NCBI RefSeq assembly: GCF_019635935.1
Contig: NZ_JAHBYN010000001.1
Span: forward strand, 2,881,532 to 2,945,531
Reading direction: 5' to 3'
DNA from: Parvibaculum sp.
Lineage (GTDB): Bacteria > Pseudomonadota > Alphaproteobacteria > Parvibaculales > Parvibaculaceae
DNA length: 64,000 nt
Each line of letters opens with the position of its first letter. Position 1 is the stretch's first letter. Position numbers and translations under genes: made by a program. Shown one piece after another: positions 53,399 to 62,483 of this stretch. The notes under the pieces are model-generated. The model was not told the origin of the DNA. It made no database searches and saw only the letters and a program-made list of their open reading frames with translations.

Positions 53399-53422
53399 GG
53401 ACTTCGCCCCGCCCCCGAAAAA

Positions 53423-53908
53423 TCAGTTCCGGATTTGCCATGAACCGTCAGGCTGACGACAAGCGGTTCCGTAGGCCTGTTCGCTCCGCCCGCCGACATT
53501 GATTGTCTGCGTGTATTCGCGGCAGGTCACGTTTCCCGACTGGTAGGCGGCTTGCGGTGTCACCGAGCCGTAATGGCCGGAGTCCGGATTGCGCCACTGC
53601 ACCGCCTGGCCCGAGCGCCCGGTTTCGAGCGCGTTATAGGTTGTCTGTCCCATATAGGCCTGGTCGGCGCGGTCGAGCGATTTGCCGATCTCGCTGCCGA
53701 TCAGGGCGCCGAGCAGCACGCCGGCGCCGGTGGCCCAAAGCCGTCCCGTGCCGCCGCCGATGGCCTGACCCGCGAGGCCGCCCGCGACCGCGCCACCGAC
53801 GGTGCCGATTGTTTGTTTCGTGCCGGCGCCGCCAAAGCCGCCTTGCTGATCGCAGGCCGCGAGTGCCAGCGCCACGGCACCGATGGCAATTCCCTTGACG
53901 AATTTCAT
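53423..53908 (-). CDS. Glycine-zipper lipoprotein (17-kDa surface-antigen type)
   Basis: A 161-residue outer-membrane lipoprotein. Signal peptide with lipobox LAAC (Cys19). A glycine-zipper helix follows: GTVGGAVAGGLAGQAIGGG and GAGVLLGALIGSEIGKSLD, then a RAGE-like C-terminal domain with YTQTINVGGRSEQAYGTACR and QPDGSWQI, a common 17-kDa antigen ending. Start at ATG 53908 where the signal peptide begins; the open frame to 54115 upstream is not conserved. It is divergent from pdxH. Confidence 0.88.
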   Translation of the reverse strand: MKFVKGIAIGAVALALAACDQQGGFGGAGTKQTIGTVGGAVAGGLAGQAIGGGTGRLWATGAGVLLGALIGSEIGKSLDRADQAYMGQTTYNALETGRSGQAVQWRNPDSGHYGSVTPQAAYQSGNVTCREYTQTINVGGRSEQAYGTACRQPDGSWQIRN

Positions 53909-54096
53909 CTCATTCCATCCTGTGGTTTTGGTCGAAAGACCGCCATACTTTCGGTCTGGAGCGGAAAATTCCATTTCCGGAACCATATAAGAACAGAGGT
54001 ATATAAGACACCGATTGTGGCAAGAATGGAGCATTCGGCGGTCCGGCGGCCAGAAACAGACTTTCCGCGGCGATAAGGTCGAAACAGGGCATCTCG

Positions 54097-54720
54097 ATGA
54101 GCGACAGCACGACAACGGCGGACGGCGCCGAAATTTTTACCTCCGACGACCCGGTCGCGCTATTTCGCGAATGGATGGAACTGGCGCGCGCGAAGGAGCC
54201 GGAAGACGCCAACGCAATGGCGCTGGCAACCGCCGACAAATCGGGTCTACCCGATGTGCGCATGGTGCTGTTGAAAGACGTCGATGCGCGCGGCTTTGTT
54301 TTCTATACCAATCTCGAAAGCGACAAGGGCCGTGAGCTTGCCGAGAATTCGCAGGCCGCCATCTGTTTTCACTGGAAGAGTTTGCGCCGGCAGGTGCGTG
54401 TGCGCGGGTCCGTGAACCCTGTCAGCGATGAGGAGGCAGATGCCTATTTCGCCACGCGCGCCCGCGACAGCCAGATCGGCGCCTGGGCGTCGCGGCAGTC
54501 GCGGCCGCTCGAAACCCGCTTCGAGCTTGAGCGCGAAGTGGCGAAGTTCGTTGCCAAATTCGGAATCGGCAAGGTGCCGCGGCCGCCGCACTGGTCCGGT
54601 TTCCGGATCGTCCCTGTACGGATCGAATTCTGGCGCGACCGGCCTTTCCGCTTGCACGACCGGCTGGTTTTCGAGCGCGAAAGCGGGGATAAGTGGCGTC
54701 AGAAGAGGCTTTTTCCGTGA
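54097..54720 (+). CDS. pdxH: Pyridoxamine 5'-phosphate oxidase
   Basis: A 207-residue FMN enzyme that makes pyridoxal phosphate from PNP or PMP. Seen: [59 protein letters not shown] and the terminal [11 protein letters not shown] followed by KRLFP, all diagnostic for PdxH. Length normal. It is upstream of a PHO-like box (54723) and the CDF-transporter operon; there is a 55-bp gap, so it probably ends there. The neighbourhood fabI / DnaJ-like / pdxH is conserved in relatives. Confidence 0.96.
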   Translation: MSDSTTTADGAEIFTSDDPVALFREWMELARAKEPEDANAMALATADKSGLPDVRMVLLKDVDARGFVFYTNLESDKGRELAENSQAAICFHWKSLRRQVRVRGSVNPVSDEEADAYFATRARDSQIGAWASRQSRPLETRFELEREVAKFVAKFGIGKVPRPPHWSGFRIVPVRIEFWRDRPFRLHDRLVFERESGDKWRQKRLFP

Positions 54721-54722
54721 GA

Positions 54723-54751
54723 CTGTCATCGTACTGTCAAAAAACTGTCAC
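54723..54751 (+). promoter_or_regulatory. PHO box: three CTGTCA repeats with 11-bp period
   Basis: CTGTCAT, CGTA, CTGTCAA, AAAA, CTGTCAC. Repeats begin at 54723, 54734 and 54745. The classical PhoB box has 7-bp CTGTCAT repeats separated by 4 bp, so this is an excellent match with an extra half-site. It fills most of the 55-bp gap between pdxH and the CDF transporter and is oriented towards that operon. PhoB binding is inference from the pattern. Confidence 0.8.
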
Positions 54752-54775
54752 AAGTGACCGGCGACGGACCTTGCG

Positions 54776-55714
54776 ATGACGGCCGGACCCGCGCAAAAAA
54801 AACTTATCCCCGATTCGGCCGCCCATAACGGACGGCTGATGCGCCGCGCGACCTATGCGGCGGTCGCGGTCGCCGTCACGCTGGTCTCGATCAAGGCGGT
54901 TGCCTTCTGGATGACCGGTTCGATCGCGATGCTCGGCACGCTGTTCGACTCGTTGCTCGACGGCGCGGCCTCGCTTCTGAACCTGTTTGCCGTGCGCCAT
55001 TCGCTGACGCCGGCCGACCGCGAGCATCGTTTCGGACATGGCAAGGCAGAAGCCCTGGCCGGGCTCGGACAGTCGTTCTTCATCTTTGCATCCGCCGGAT
55101 ATATCACCGTGGCGGCCGTCTTGCGGCTCGTCGAGCCGGTGCCGGTCGCGCAATCCGAAATCGGCATCGCGGTGACGGTGTTCGCGATCGTCGTGACGCT
55201 CGGCCTTGTCGCCTATCAGCGCCATGTGGTGCGGCAGACCAACTCGCTCGCCATCGAGGCGGACTCGATCCACTACCGCGGCGACTTGATGATGAACTTG
55301 TCGGTCATCGCGGCGCTGCTGCTGTCGGGCGTCTTCGGCCTGCATCGCGCCGACCCGCTTTTCGGCATCGTGATCGCGGGCCTGATCGCCTGGAGCGCGG
55401 CGAAGATCGTGATTGCGGCGCTCAACCAGCTGATGGACCGCGAACTTTCGGAGACCGAGCGCGATCGCATCCGGGAAATCGCGATGGCGCATCCCGAAGT
55501 CGTCAACCTGCACGATTTGCGCACCCGCGCCTCGGGCACGCAGAGCTTCATCCAGTTTCACCTCGAAATGGATGGCGCGATGACGCTGATGGACGCGCAC
55601 AGGGTCGCCGACGAGGTGGAGCGCGAGATCATGGCGGAATTTCCGGGCTCCGAGGTCATCGTCCATCAGGATCCCGCCGGCGTCGAAATGCCGACTCGCC
55701 TCGAGCGGACGTGA
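54776..55714 (+). CDS. CDF-family divalent cation exporter (FieF-like)
   Basis: A 312-residue inner-membrane cation diffusion facilitator. About six helices in residues ~20-210: MLGTLFDSLLDGAASLLNLF carries the first metal-site Asp pair, HRFGHGKAEALAGLGQSFFI the conserved HGKxE, and LAIEADSIHYRGDLMMNLSV the second DSxHxRxD site. The C-terminal ferredoxin-like domain starts near ERDRIREIAMAHPEVVNLHD. FieF-type members export Zn2+ or Fe2+ in exchange for protons. A PHO box is immediately upstream; a kinase-like ATPase follows at 7 bp and an SDR after that. Confidence 0.9.
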   Translation: MTAGPAQKKLIPDSAAHNGRLMRRATYAAVAVAVTLVSIKAVAFWMTGSIAMLGTLFDSLLDGAASLLNLFAVRHSLTPADREHRFGHGKAEALAGLGQSFFIFASAGYITVAAVLRLVEPVPVAQSEIGIAVTVFAIVVTLGLVAYQRHVVRQTNSLAIEADSIHYRGDLMMNLSVIAALLLSGVFGLHRADPLFGIVIAGLIAWSAAKIVIAALNQLMDRELSETERDRIREIAMAHPEVVNLHDLRTRASGTQSFIQFHLEMDGAMTLMDAHRVADEVEREIMAEFPGSEVIVHQDPAGVEMPTRLERT

Positions 55715-55721
55715 GGCAGGT

Positions 55722-57293
55722 TTGACCGACGAAACGGACAGGGCGACGATCGACTTCCTTTCGCGGCCCGAAAGCTACGGATTGCCGCCGGAGACGCCGG
55801 TCGAGCATGTCGAAACGCATATCTCGCATGTCTTTCTCGCCGGCGCGCGCGCCTTCAAGCTGAAAAAGCCGGTGCGCTTCACATTTCTCGATTTCTCGGA
55901 TGTCGAAAAACGCCGCGCGGCTTGCGAATCCGAAGTCGCGCTCAACCGCCGCACGGCGCCCGAAATCTATCTCGGTGTCGTGGCGCTGCGGCGCGTGGGC
56001 CACGGGCTTTGCCTCGGCGGCGATGCGGGCGCGGTTGCCGACTGGCTGGTCGAGATGCGGCGCTTCAAGGCCGAAGGGTTGCTGGCGACGATGGCCGATG
56101 AGGGGCGGTTGCCGCTGCCGCTGGTCGAGCGTCTTGCCGCCGACGTGGCGCGCTTCCACCGCGCGGCGGAAGTGAGGCACGATGCCGGCGGCGGCGCGGG
56201 ATTTCGAGAAATCGTTGCCGGCAACAGGGCCGACATGGAGCCCCATATCGGCCCGGTGTTCGAGGCAGGCCGCGTCGCCGAAGTGGATGAGGTCTGCCGC
56301 GCGCTGATCGAAAGCCGCCATGCGCTGATGGATGCGCGGCGCGACGCCGGCTGGGTGCGCCATTGCCACGGCGACCTTCATCTCGGCAACGTCACCGAAA
56401 TCGACGGACGCCCGGTCATTTTCGACTGCATCGAATTCAACGACCGCTTTGCCCGCATTGATGTGCTGTACGATCTGGCCTTCCTGCTGATGGATTTGAG
56501 TTTTCGCGCCCGCGCCGACAGCCGCCTTGCGGCGCATGCCAGCCGCGCGCTCAACGTCTGGCTCGATCATCTGAACGAGGCCGAAATCGAGGCGGCGCTT
56601 GAAGGGCTGGCGCTGCTGCCACTCTTCATCGGCACCCGCGCCGTCATTCGCGCCAAGGTGGCGGCCGCGCAAGAGGAAGTCGCGAAGGCGCGCGCCCATC
56701 TCGATTTTGCCGCCACGGTACTGAAACCGCCGCGGCCGCGCCTTGTCGCCGTGGGCGGCCTGTCGGGCACTGGCAAGTCGACGCTGGCAAAGGCGCTGGC
56801 GCCGTCGCTCGGCGGCGCGGCCGGCGCCGTGCATCTGCGGACCGACATTATCCGCAAGCGGATGTTCGGCGTCGAACCGCTCGACCGGTTGCCCGACGCG
56901 GCCTATGCGCCGGGCGCCGGAGACCGGGTCTATTCGGAAATGCTGCGCCAGGCGCGGATTGCGCTCGAAGCGGGGCAGGGCGTGCTGCTGGACGCGGTGT
57001 TCGCGCGCCCCGAGGAGCGGCAGGCGGCGGCGCGGCTCGCCGCCGGTCTCGGCGTTTCCTTCGCCGGGCTCTGGCTCGACGCCGCCCCGGACGTGCTCGA
57101 AGCGCGGGTCGCGGCGCGCGAGAAGGAAGGCCGCGACCCGTCGGATGCCGGCGTCGAGGTGCTGCGCCGACAACTGACCTACGACCTCGGGGTCATGGAC
57201 TGGCAAAAGGTCGACGCCTCGGGCAGCGCCGCAGAAACGCTCGAAAGGGCCGCGAAAGCCTGCGGCCATGACAAACCGGGCGGCAGGGCCTAG
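55722..57293 (+). CDS. Aminoglycoside-phosphotransferase-like + AAA/P-loop kinase fusion
   Basis: A 523-residue cytoplasmic protein with two parts. N-terminal APH/choline-kinase-like domain (~30-320) with HCHGDLHLGNVTEIDGRPVI (catalytic loop) and VIFDCIEFNDRFARIDVLYD. C-terminal P-loop kinase (~340-500) with Walker A GLSGTGKST (346-354), Lys352, and LLDAVFARPEERQAAARL. This fusion is known in proteobacteria but its substrate is not established. Start TTG 55722, preceded by GAGGCAGG, because no ATG fits. It is the middle gene of the CDF / kinase / SDR operon. Confidence 0.85.
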   Translation: MTDETDRATIDFLSRPESYGLPPETPVEHVETHISHVFLAGARAFKLKKPVRFTFLDFSDVEKRRAACESEVALNRRTAPEIYLGVVALRRVGHGLCLGGDAGAVADWLVEMRRFKAEGLLATMADEGRLPLPLVERLAADVARFHRAAEVRHDAGGGAGFREIVAGNRADMEPHIGPVFEAGRVAEVDEVCRALIESRHALMDARRDAGWVRHCHGDLHLGNVTEIDGRPVIFDCIEFNDRFARIDVLYDLAFLLMDLSFRARADSRLAAHASRALNVWLDHLNEAEIEAALEGLALLPLFIGTRAVIRAKVAAAQEEVAKARAHLDFAATVLKPPRPRLVAVGGLSGTGKSTLAKALAPSLGGAAGAVHLRTDIIRKRMFGVEPLDRLPDAAYAPGAGDRVYSEMLRQARIALEAGQGVLLDAVFARPEERQAAARLAAGLGVSFAGLWLDAAPDVLEARVAAREKEGRDPSDAGVEVLRRQLTYDLGVMDWQKVDASGSAAETLERAAKACGHDKPGGRA

Positions 57294-57303
57294 ATTGCCG
57301 CCC

Positions 57304-58059
57304 ATGACACAGATCGAGAATTCGGAACGCAGGACGCTGATCCTGACCGGCGCGAGCCGGGGCATCGGGCACGCGACGGTGAAGCGCTTCTCAAGCGCGG
57401 GCTGGCGCGTCATCACCTGTTCGCGCCACCCCTTCCCCGAGGACTGCCCCTGGGAGGCGGGCCCGGAGGATCACATTCAGGTCGACCTCGCCGACCCGAA
57501 AAACACCGAAGACGCCATCGCCGAAATGCGCGTACGCCTGAAAGACCAGGGCAGCCGCCTGCACGCGCTGGTCAACAATGCGGCGATCTCGCCCAAGGGG
57601 CCGGGCGGGGCGCGGCTCGGCGTCTTCGAGACCGGGCTCGACGTCTGGACGCAGGTCTTCCAGGTCAATTTCTTTGCCTCCGCCATGCTGGCGCGCGGCC
57701 TTGTGGCGGAACTGAAGGCGGCGCAGGGATCGGTCGTCAATGTGACGTCGATCGCCGGCGAGCGCGTGCATCCCTTTGCCGGCACCGCCTATGGCACCTC
57801 GAAGGCGGCGCTGGCGGCGCTGACGCGCGAAATGGCCGCCGAGTTCGGCCGCATCGGCGTCCGCGTCAACGCCATTGCGCCCGGCGAAATCGACACCGCG
57901 ATATTGTCGCCCGGCACCGAAAAGATCGTCGCCGAAATCCCGATGCGCCGCCTCGGCACGCCGGAAGAAGTGGCCAAGACGATCTATTTTCTGTGCACGG
58001 ATCAGTCGAGCTACGTCAACGGCGCCGAAATCCAGATCAATGGCGGCCAGCACGTTTGA
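57304..58059 (+). CDS. Short-chain dehydrogenase/reductase
   Basis: A 251-residue NAD(P)-dependent SDR: TLILTGASRGIGHATVKRFS (cofactor), NNAAI after the LHALV strand, VVNVTSIAGERVHPFAG (Ser) and AYGTSKAALAALTREMA (Tyr-X3-Lys), then IAPGEIDTAIL. Substrate unknown. ATG 57304 gives the normal length and homology start; the in-frame ATG at 57268 lies inside the previous gene. Ten bp after the kinase-like gene, so in the same operon. It is convergent with the small protein at 58072. Confidence 0.9.
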   Translation: MTQIENSERRTLILTGASRGIGHATVKRFSSAGWRVITCSRHPFPEDCPWEAGPEDHIQVDLADPKNTEDAIAEMRVRLKDQGSRLHALVNNAAISPKGPGGARLGVFETGLDVWTQVFQVNFFASAMLARGLVAELKAAQGSVVNVTSIAGERVHPFAGTAYGTSKAALAALTREMAAEFGRIGVRVNAIAPGEIDTAILSPGTEKIVAEIPMRRLGTPEEVAKTIYFLCTDQSSYVNGAEIQINGGQHV

Positions 58060-58071
58060 GGCGCGGCGCAA

Positions 58072-58488
58072 TCACCCCGTGAAAATCACCGCGCTCTGGC
58101 TGTCGCAGTAGCGGGCGTTCTCGTCCACCGTGAATGTCGAGGCGATGTAGCCGGTGGCGCCTTCGAAGATGCCGCTGCCGCCGTCGATGCGGCGGATGAC
58201 GCAGCCTTGCTGGATGTCGGGTTCTTCGGTTTCCTCGATGAAGCCTTCGCCGCGCGACACATAGCGCAGCGTGCCGACGCCGAAGCGGATTTCGCCCGTC
58301 TCGGTGAAGCCGCCATATTCATCCGTCTCGACACTGGCATTGAGCGAGGCCGACGAACCGTTCTGGCGCAACACATCGTCGACGCCGGCCGGGATCGGTG
58401 CCGTCGCCTCGATCGTCATTTGCGCCCCCATGTCGTCGTCCGGCGCGACCTTGCCCTCGAAGGTCAGTTGATAGCGAAGCTCGGGCAT
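58072..58488 (-). CDS. Small protein of unknown function (DUF3224-like beta-barrel)
   Basis: A 138-residue, acidic, beta-rich protein. Opening MPELRYQLTFEGKVAPDDD; later RFGVGTLRYVSRGEGFIEE and GIFEGATGYIASTFTVDENA, the kind of allene-oxide-cyclase-barrel text found in DUF3224-like and related small proteins. No signal peptide. The ATG (58488-58486) overlaps the stop of the aminotransferase by one base, so it is coupled and may bind a product of that pathway; the role is unproven. Confidence 0.6.
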   Translation of the reverse strand: MPELRYQLTFEGKVAPDDDMGAQMTIEATAPIPAGVDDVLRQNGSSASLNASVETDEYGGFTETGEIRFGVGTLRYVSRGEGFIEETEEPDIQQGCVIRRIDGGSGIFEGATGYIASTFTVDENARYCDSQSAVIFTG

Positions 58489-59873
58489 CAGGCGGCGCGC
58501 AGGCCTTCCTTGCCGACCCGCGCCTCCACATCGTCGAGCGCCTTTTCGATGGCGGCGAAGATCGCGTCGATCTGTTCGGCGGTCACGATCAGCGGCGGGC
58601 AGAAGGCGACGATGTCGCCGGCAAGCGGCCGCACGATGAGGCCGTGCTTCTGTGCGGCGGCAACGACCGCGGCGCCGATGCCGAGGCTCGCATCGAAGCT
58701 CTTTTTCGACGCCTTGTCGGCGACGAGTTCGAGCGCGCCGATGAGACCCGACGCGCGCGCATGGCCGACCAGCGGATGATCGGCGAGACGCGCGAAATGC
58801 GCGGCGAAACGCGGCGCGACATCGCGCACATGGCCGACAATGTTGCGCTTCTCGTAAATCTCCAGCGTCTTGGCGGCCACCGCCGCGCCCACGGGATGCG
58901 CGGTATAGGTGAAGCCGTGGCCGAAGGTGCCGATCTTTTTGCTCTCGTCGATCATCGCCTGGTACATCTCCTCGCCCACCGTCACGGCGGCGATGGGGAA
59001 ATAGGCCGATGACAGGGCTTTCGCGACCGAGATCGAATCCGGCTTCATGCCGAAAGTCTGCGAGCCGAACATGTTGCCGGTGCGGCCGAAGCCGCAAATG
59101 ACCTCGTCGGCGATGAAATAGATGTCGTATTTTTTCAGCACCGCCTGGATTTTCTCGAAATAGCCGGCCGGCGGAATGACGACGCCGCCCGCGCCCATGA
59201 TCGGTTCGGCGATGAAGGCGGCAACCGTGTCGGGGTCCTCGCGGATGATCATCTCTTCAAGGTTCTTGGCGAGTCGCGTCGTGAACTCGTCTTCGGTTTC
59301 GCCGGGCTCGGCATAGCGGTAGTAATGCGGGCAGTCGGCGTGGAGGACGCCCGAAATCGGCAGGTCGAAATCGCGGTGATTGGCGGGAAGGCCGGTCAGC
59401 GAGGCCGACGCGACCGTGACGCCGTGATAGCCGCGGATGCGAGAAATGAATTTCTTCTTCTTTGGGCGCCCCAGCGCATTGTTGTAATACCAGACGAGCT
59501 TCACCTGCTGGTCGTTGGCTTCCGAGCCCGAGCCGCAGAAAAGAACCTTCGAGGCCGCATGCGGCGCGATGGCCTTGAGGCGCTCGGCCGCTTCCGCCGC
59601 GCGCTCATGGCTCTTGCCGCCGAAAACATGCGTGAAGGGAAGCTGCGCATATTGCTCGGTCGCCGCCGCGATCAGCTCCTTGTCGTTATAGCCGAGCGAG
59701 GTGCACCAGAGCCCGGCCAGCCCCTCGATATATTTGTTGCCCTCATTGTCGAAGACATAAACGCCCTCGCCGCGCTCCAGGATCATGGGGCCTGAGGAAC
59801 GGAACGTGTCGAGATTGGTGTAGGGATGGATCACCGTCTCGATGTCGCGAACGGCGGCGTTGGACAGGCTCAT
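58488..59873 (-). CDS. Class III aminotransferase (omega-transaminase type)
   Basis: A 461-residue PLP enzyme transferring an omega-amino group, e.g. from beta-alanine, GABA or a diamine to pyruvate. Seen: NEGNKYIEGLAGLWCTSLGY, VLFCGSGSEANDQQVKLVWY, ISRIRGYHGVTVASASLTG, IADEVICGFGRTGNMFGSQ and the PLP Lys in ISVAKALSSAYFPIAAV. The C-terminus ends in a helical GKEGLRAA. Exact donor not fixed by sequence. Coupled with a small protein downstream. A 76-bp gap separates its start from the AT-rich HNH gene. Confidence 0.9.
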   Translation of the reverse strand: MSLSNAAVRDIETVIHPYTNLDTFRSSGPMILERGEGVYVFDNEGNKYIEGLAGLWCTSLGYNDKELIAAATEQYAQLPFTHVFGGKSHERAAEAAERLKAIAPHAASKVLFCGSGSEANDQQVKLVWYYNNALGRPKKKKFISRIRGYHGVTVASASLTGLPANHRDFDLPISGVLHADCPHYYRYAEPGETEDEFTTRLAKNLEEMIIREDPDTVAAFIAEPIMGAGGVVIPPAGYFEKIQAVLKKYDIYFIADEVICGFGRTGNMFGSQTFGMKPDSISVAKALSSAYFPIAAVTVGEEMYQAMIDESKKIGTFGHGFTYTAHPVGAAVAAKTLEIYEKRNIVGHVRDVAPRFAAHFARLADHPLVGHARASGLIGALELVADKASKKSFDASLGIGAAVVAAAQKHGLIVRPLAGDIVAFCPPLIVTAEQIDAIFAAIEKALDDVEARVGKEGLRAA

Positions 59874-59949
59874 CGGGGAGCTCCTCGGATTATTTTGTGC
59901 GGTTTGGCGGGCATCATGGGAGGGGAAGGCGGAGGTGTCAAAGGGGTGT

Positions 59950-60816
59950 TTAACGACTGTAGAATGTTGAGATCAGAACAGATAGATTGTGCGCGATTTC
60001 GTCCCGACGTTCTCCCAAATGTGCCTCTCTGTGGTGGTTGCCGCAAAGGGCGACAACGTTCCTTGGTTGGTCTAGACCACCTTGAGATAGCGGGATGATA
60101 TGATGGGTCTCAAGGTAGAGGCGGCCATCAGGCATTCGAAAGCCTGGCTCATTGCAAAATTCGCAATGGCCGGCAGCACGGCCAAGCGCGCTACTTCTTA
60201 CGGCCCCACTTCTCTTGAATGACCGAGTTATAGCCTTACGCCGCTCGGGATCGGATGACTGAGTGTCATCGTGCAACGAGAACTGATCCACGTAGAGCGG
60301 GTGAGCACCAGATTGCTGACCACGCGTAATAACACAATCACCGGTCGTGTCGTCGTAGCTCTCAACGTACCAAGGCTCCGAATCTAGATATCTCAAGGCA
60401 ATTTTGGAAGATTCAGCCTCCGGGTCTGAAATATCTTCTTTGCTGCCTTCTATGAATATAACCCTGACCAGAAGGTGCTGTTGGTAAGCAATTCGCACAG
60501 CGTCTCTGAACGCGCGTGCTCGCGATAACCTTAGATGCCGGCGCGGATTTGCTTCGAAGTTGGCGAGCCAATCGTTGAGGTTAAACGCCTGATATATTTT
60601 GTCGTCTTTTTCTTCTAACTCGTCGTACCACAAGAACAGGACGACTGCGTTGCCCGGATCAACAAATGACCAGTTTGAGCGATACTTGGCATTTGTCTGA
60701 GGATTTGTCGGATCGGTTGCAGACGCCGCCCAATCGCGTACATCCAACCCAGCAGCTTCAACCAAATCGTAGACTCGGAAATGTTGTTTTGGCTTCAAAT
60801 CCTCTAGCTTCGCCAT
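59950..60816 (-). CDS. HNH endonuclease, AT-rich, probably acquired
   Basis: A 288-residue protein with a C-terminal HNH nuclease domain (~215-285): HCEFCNEPGFRMPDGRLYLE, HHIIPLSQGGLDQPRN and CGNHHREAH, with zinc cysteines (CEFC) as in McrA-like enzymes. The N-terminal 200 residues (YDLVEAAGLDVRDWAASAT, VLFLWYDELEEKDDKIYQAF) are not a domain I recognise and may bind modified or foreign DNA. The gene is about 45-50% GC against ~65% around it and its codon use differs, so it is likely horizontally acquired, maybe a solitary defence nuclease. It sits between two metabolic genes. Confidence 0.85.
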   Translation of the reverse strand: MAKLEDLKPKQHFRVYDLVEAAGLDVRDWAASATDPTNPQTNAKYRSNWSFVDPGNAVVLFLWYDELEEKDDKIYQAFNLNDWLANFEANPRRHLRLSRARAFRDAVRIAYQQHLLVRVIFIEGSKEDISDPEAESSKIALRYLDSEPWYVESYDDTTGDCVITRGQQSGAHPLYVDQFSLHDDTQSSDPERRKAITRSFKRSGAVRSSALGRAAGHCEFCNEPGFRMPDGRLYLETHHIIPLSQGGLDQPRNVVALCGNHHREAHLGERRDEIAHNLSVLISTFYSR

Positions 60817-60828
60817 GATTATATTCCC

Positions 60829-62286
60829 TCACCACCCCTTCGGCGGCGTGAACCCGCCCAGGATCTCCTCGAACATCCCCGCCACCGCAATCGTCGTCTT
60901 GTCTTCGAGATGCGGGCCGATGATCTGGATGCCGACGGGTTTGCCGGCACTGGTCAGGCCGACCGGCGCGACGGAAGCCGGCAGGTAGGAGACAACGGCG
61001 GGGCCGGCCCAGATCAGCACATCCATGTAGGGCCGCATGACGCCGTTGACCTCGAGCTGGCGGCGGTGCCAGTTGGTGTCGTGATTATGCTCGAAGGCCG
61101 GCCGCATTATCACCGGCGCCAGCACCACGTCGTAGCTCTTGAAGAATTCGTGCCACTTCCAGCGGAACCGCGCCTGCGCTTCCTTCCAGATCGCGCGCTC
61201 GGTGATCGTCAGCGTGCCGCCGATCGCCTGCAGCACGCGATGGCTCTTGTCGTCCGGCGCGGCATTGGCGCGCGTCTCGCGCCATTGCGCCTGAACCTTT
61301 TCCGGCATGCCGGCGCCGACCTGCGAATGGAGAAGGATCAGATAGACCTCGGTGATCTCGGCCAGCGTGAAATCGGGCCGCGCCTGCCAGTCGACATTGG
61401 CGCCGGCGTTTTCAAGCGCCTTCGCGGCATTGGTCAAAAGCGCGGCGCTCTCCTTGTCGATGTCGCAAAACGCATCCTCGATCCAGACCGCGACGCGAAG
61501 CTCCTTCGGGCTCTTGGCCCGCGCGGGCGGCAGGTCGAGCTTCCAGGCGGCGGCATCGGCCCAATCGGGCCCGGCCGCGATGTCGAGCAGGGGCCCGAGG
61601 TCTTCGGCCGAGCGGGCAAGCGGGCCCGCGACCGACAGATCGCCTTCGGCGAGCGCGCCGGGCGGGCCCGGCAGATGGCCGCGCTTCGGCACGATGTCGA
61701 AGGTCGGCTTGTGGCCGAAGACGCCGCAGAGATGGGCTGGCGTGCGGATCGAGCCGCCGATGTCGGAGCCGAATTCGGCCGAGGTGAAACCGGCCGCCAG
61801 CGAAGCCGCCGAGCCGCCCGACGAACCGCCGGGGCCGCATTCGAGCGCGTAAGGATTGTTGGTGGTGCCGTAGATGTCGTTGTAGCTCTGCAGATCGCCC
61901 GACAGGAACGGCACGTTGGTCTTGCCGAAGACGATGGCGCCCGCACCTTGCAGCCGCGCAATGGCGGTGGCGCTGCGGGCCGGCACATTGTCCTTCCAGG
62001 CGGGGTTGCCGCCGGTCGAGACGAGGCCCTCGACCTCATAGGCGTCCTTGATGGTGAAGGGGAGGCCGTGCAGCGCGCCCTTGACCTCGCCGCGGGCCAG
62101 CGCCGCGTCGGCCGCAATCGCTGCCTTGCGCGCGCCGTCGAAGTCCCGCGCCACGACGGCATTGATCTTCGGGTCGTGCTTTTCGATCCGGGCGATGAAA
62201 TGTTCGGTCAGCTCCGCCGAGCCGATCTCCCGGCGGCGGATCATGCGGCCAAGATCGCTCGCCGAGCGGAAATGAAGATCGGTCAT
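60829..62286 (-). CDS. Amidase-signature family hydrolase
   Basis: A 485-residue amidase with the Ser-cisSer-Lys triad: Lys80 (GLPFTIKDAYEVEG), Ser155 (GPGGSSGGSAAS) and Ser179 (FGSDIGGSIRTPA). It hydrolyses an amide of unknown identity to acid plus ammonia or amine. The C-terminal part (PVIMRPAFEHNHDTNWHRRQ) varies among members. It is 12 bp upstream of the HNH gene on the same strand and divergent from the acyl-CoA ligase. Confidence 0.92.
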   Translation of the reverse strand: MTDLHFRSASDLGRMIRRREIGSAELTEHFIARIEKHDPKINAVVARDFDGARKAAIAADAALARGEVKGALHGLPFTIKDAYEVEGLVSTGGNPAWKDNVPARSATAIARLQGAGAIVFGKTNVPFLSGDLQSYNDIYGTTNNPYALECGPGGSSGGSAASLAAGFTSAEFGSDIGGSIRTPAHLCGVFGHKPTFDIVPKRGHLPGPPGALAEGDLSVAGPLARSAEDLGPLLDIAAGPDWADAAAWKLDLPPARAKSPKELRVAVWIEDAFCDIDKESAALLTNAAKALENAGANVDWQARPDFTLAEITEVYLILLHSQVGAGMPEKVQAQWRETRANAAPDDKSHRVLQAIGGTLTITERAIWKEAQARFRWKWHEFFKSYDVVLAPVIMRPAFEHNHDTNWHRRQLEVNGVMRPYMDVLIWAGPAVVSYLPASVAPVGLTSAGKPVGIQIIGPHLEDKTTIAVAGMFEEILGGFTPPKGW

Positions 62287-62483
62287 CGGTAAAGCCCCCT
62301 GAAATCCTGTTGTTTTGTTGCCCCATTAGAACGGGCGGGGCGGCCCGAAAGCAAGGCAAACGCTGCGGCGGGCCGTTGTGAGGCGGGAGAAACGCCACTA
62401 GACTGCCCGCCAAACAGGCCCCGAACGGGGCCGATGTCGGGAAAGCCCGGCGAGGGTGCCAAACAGGATAGAGGGACGGATCC

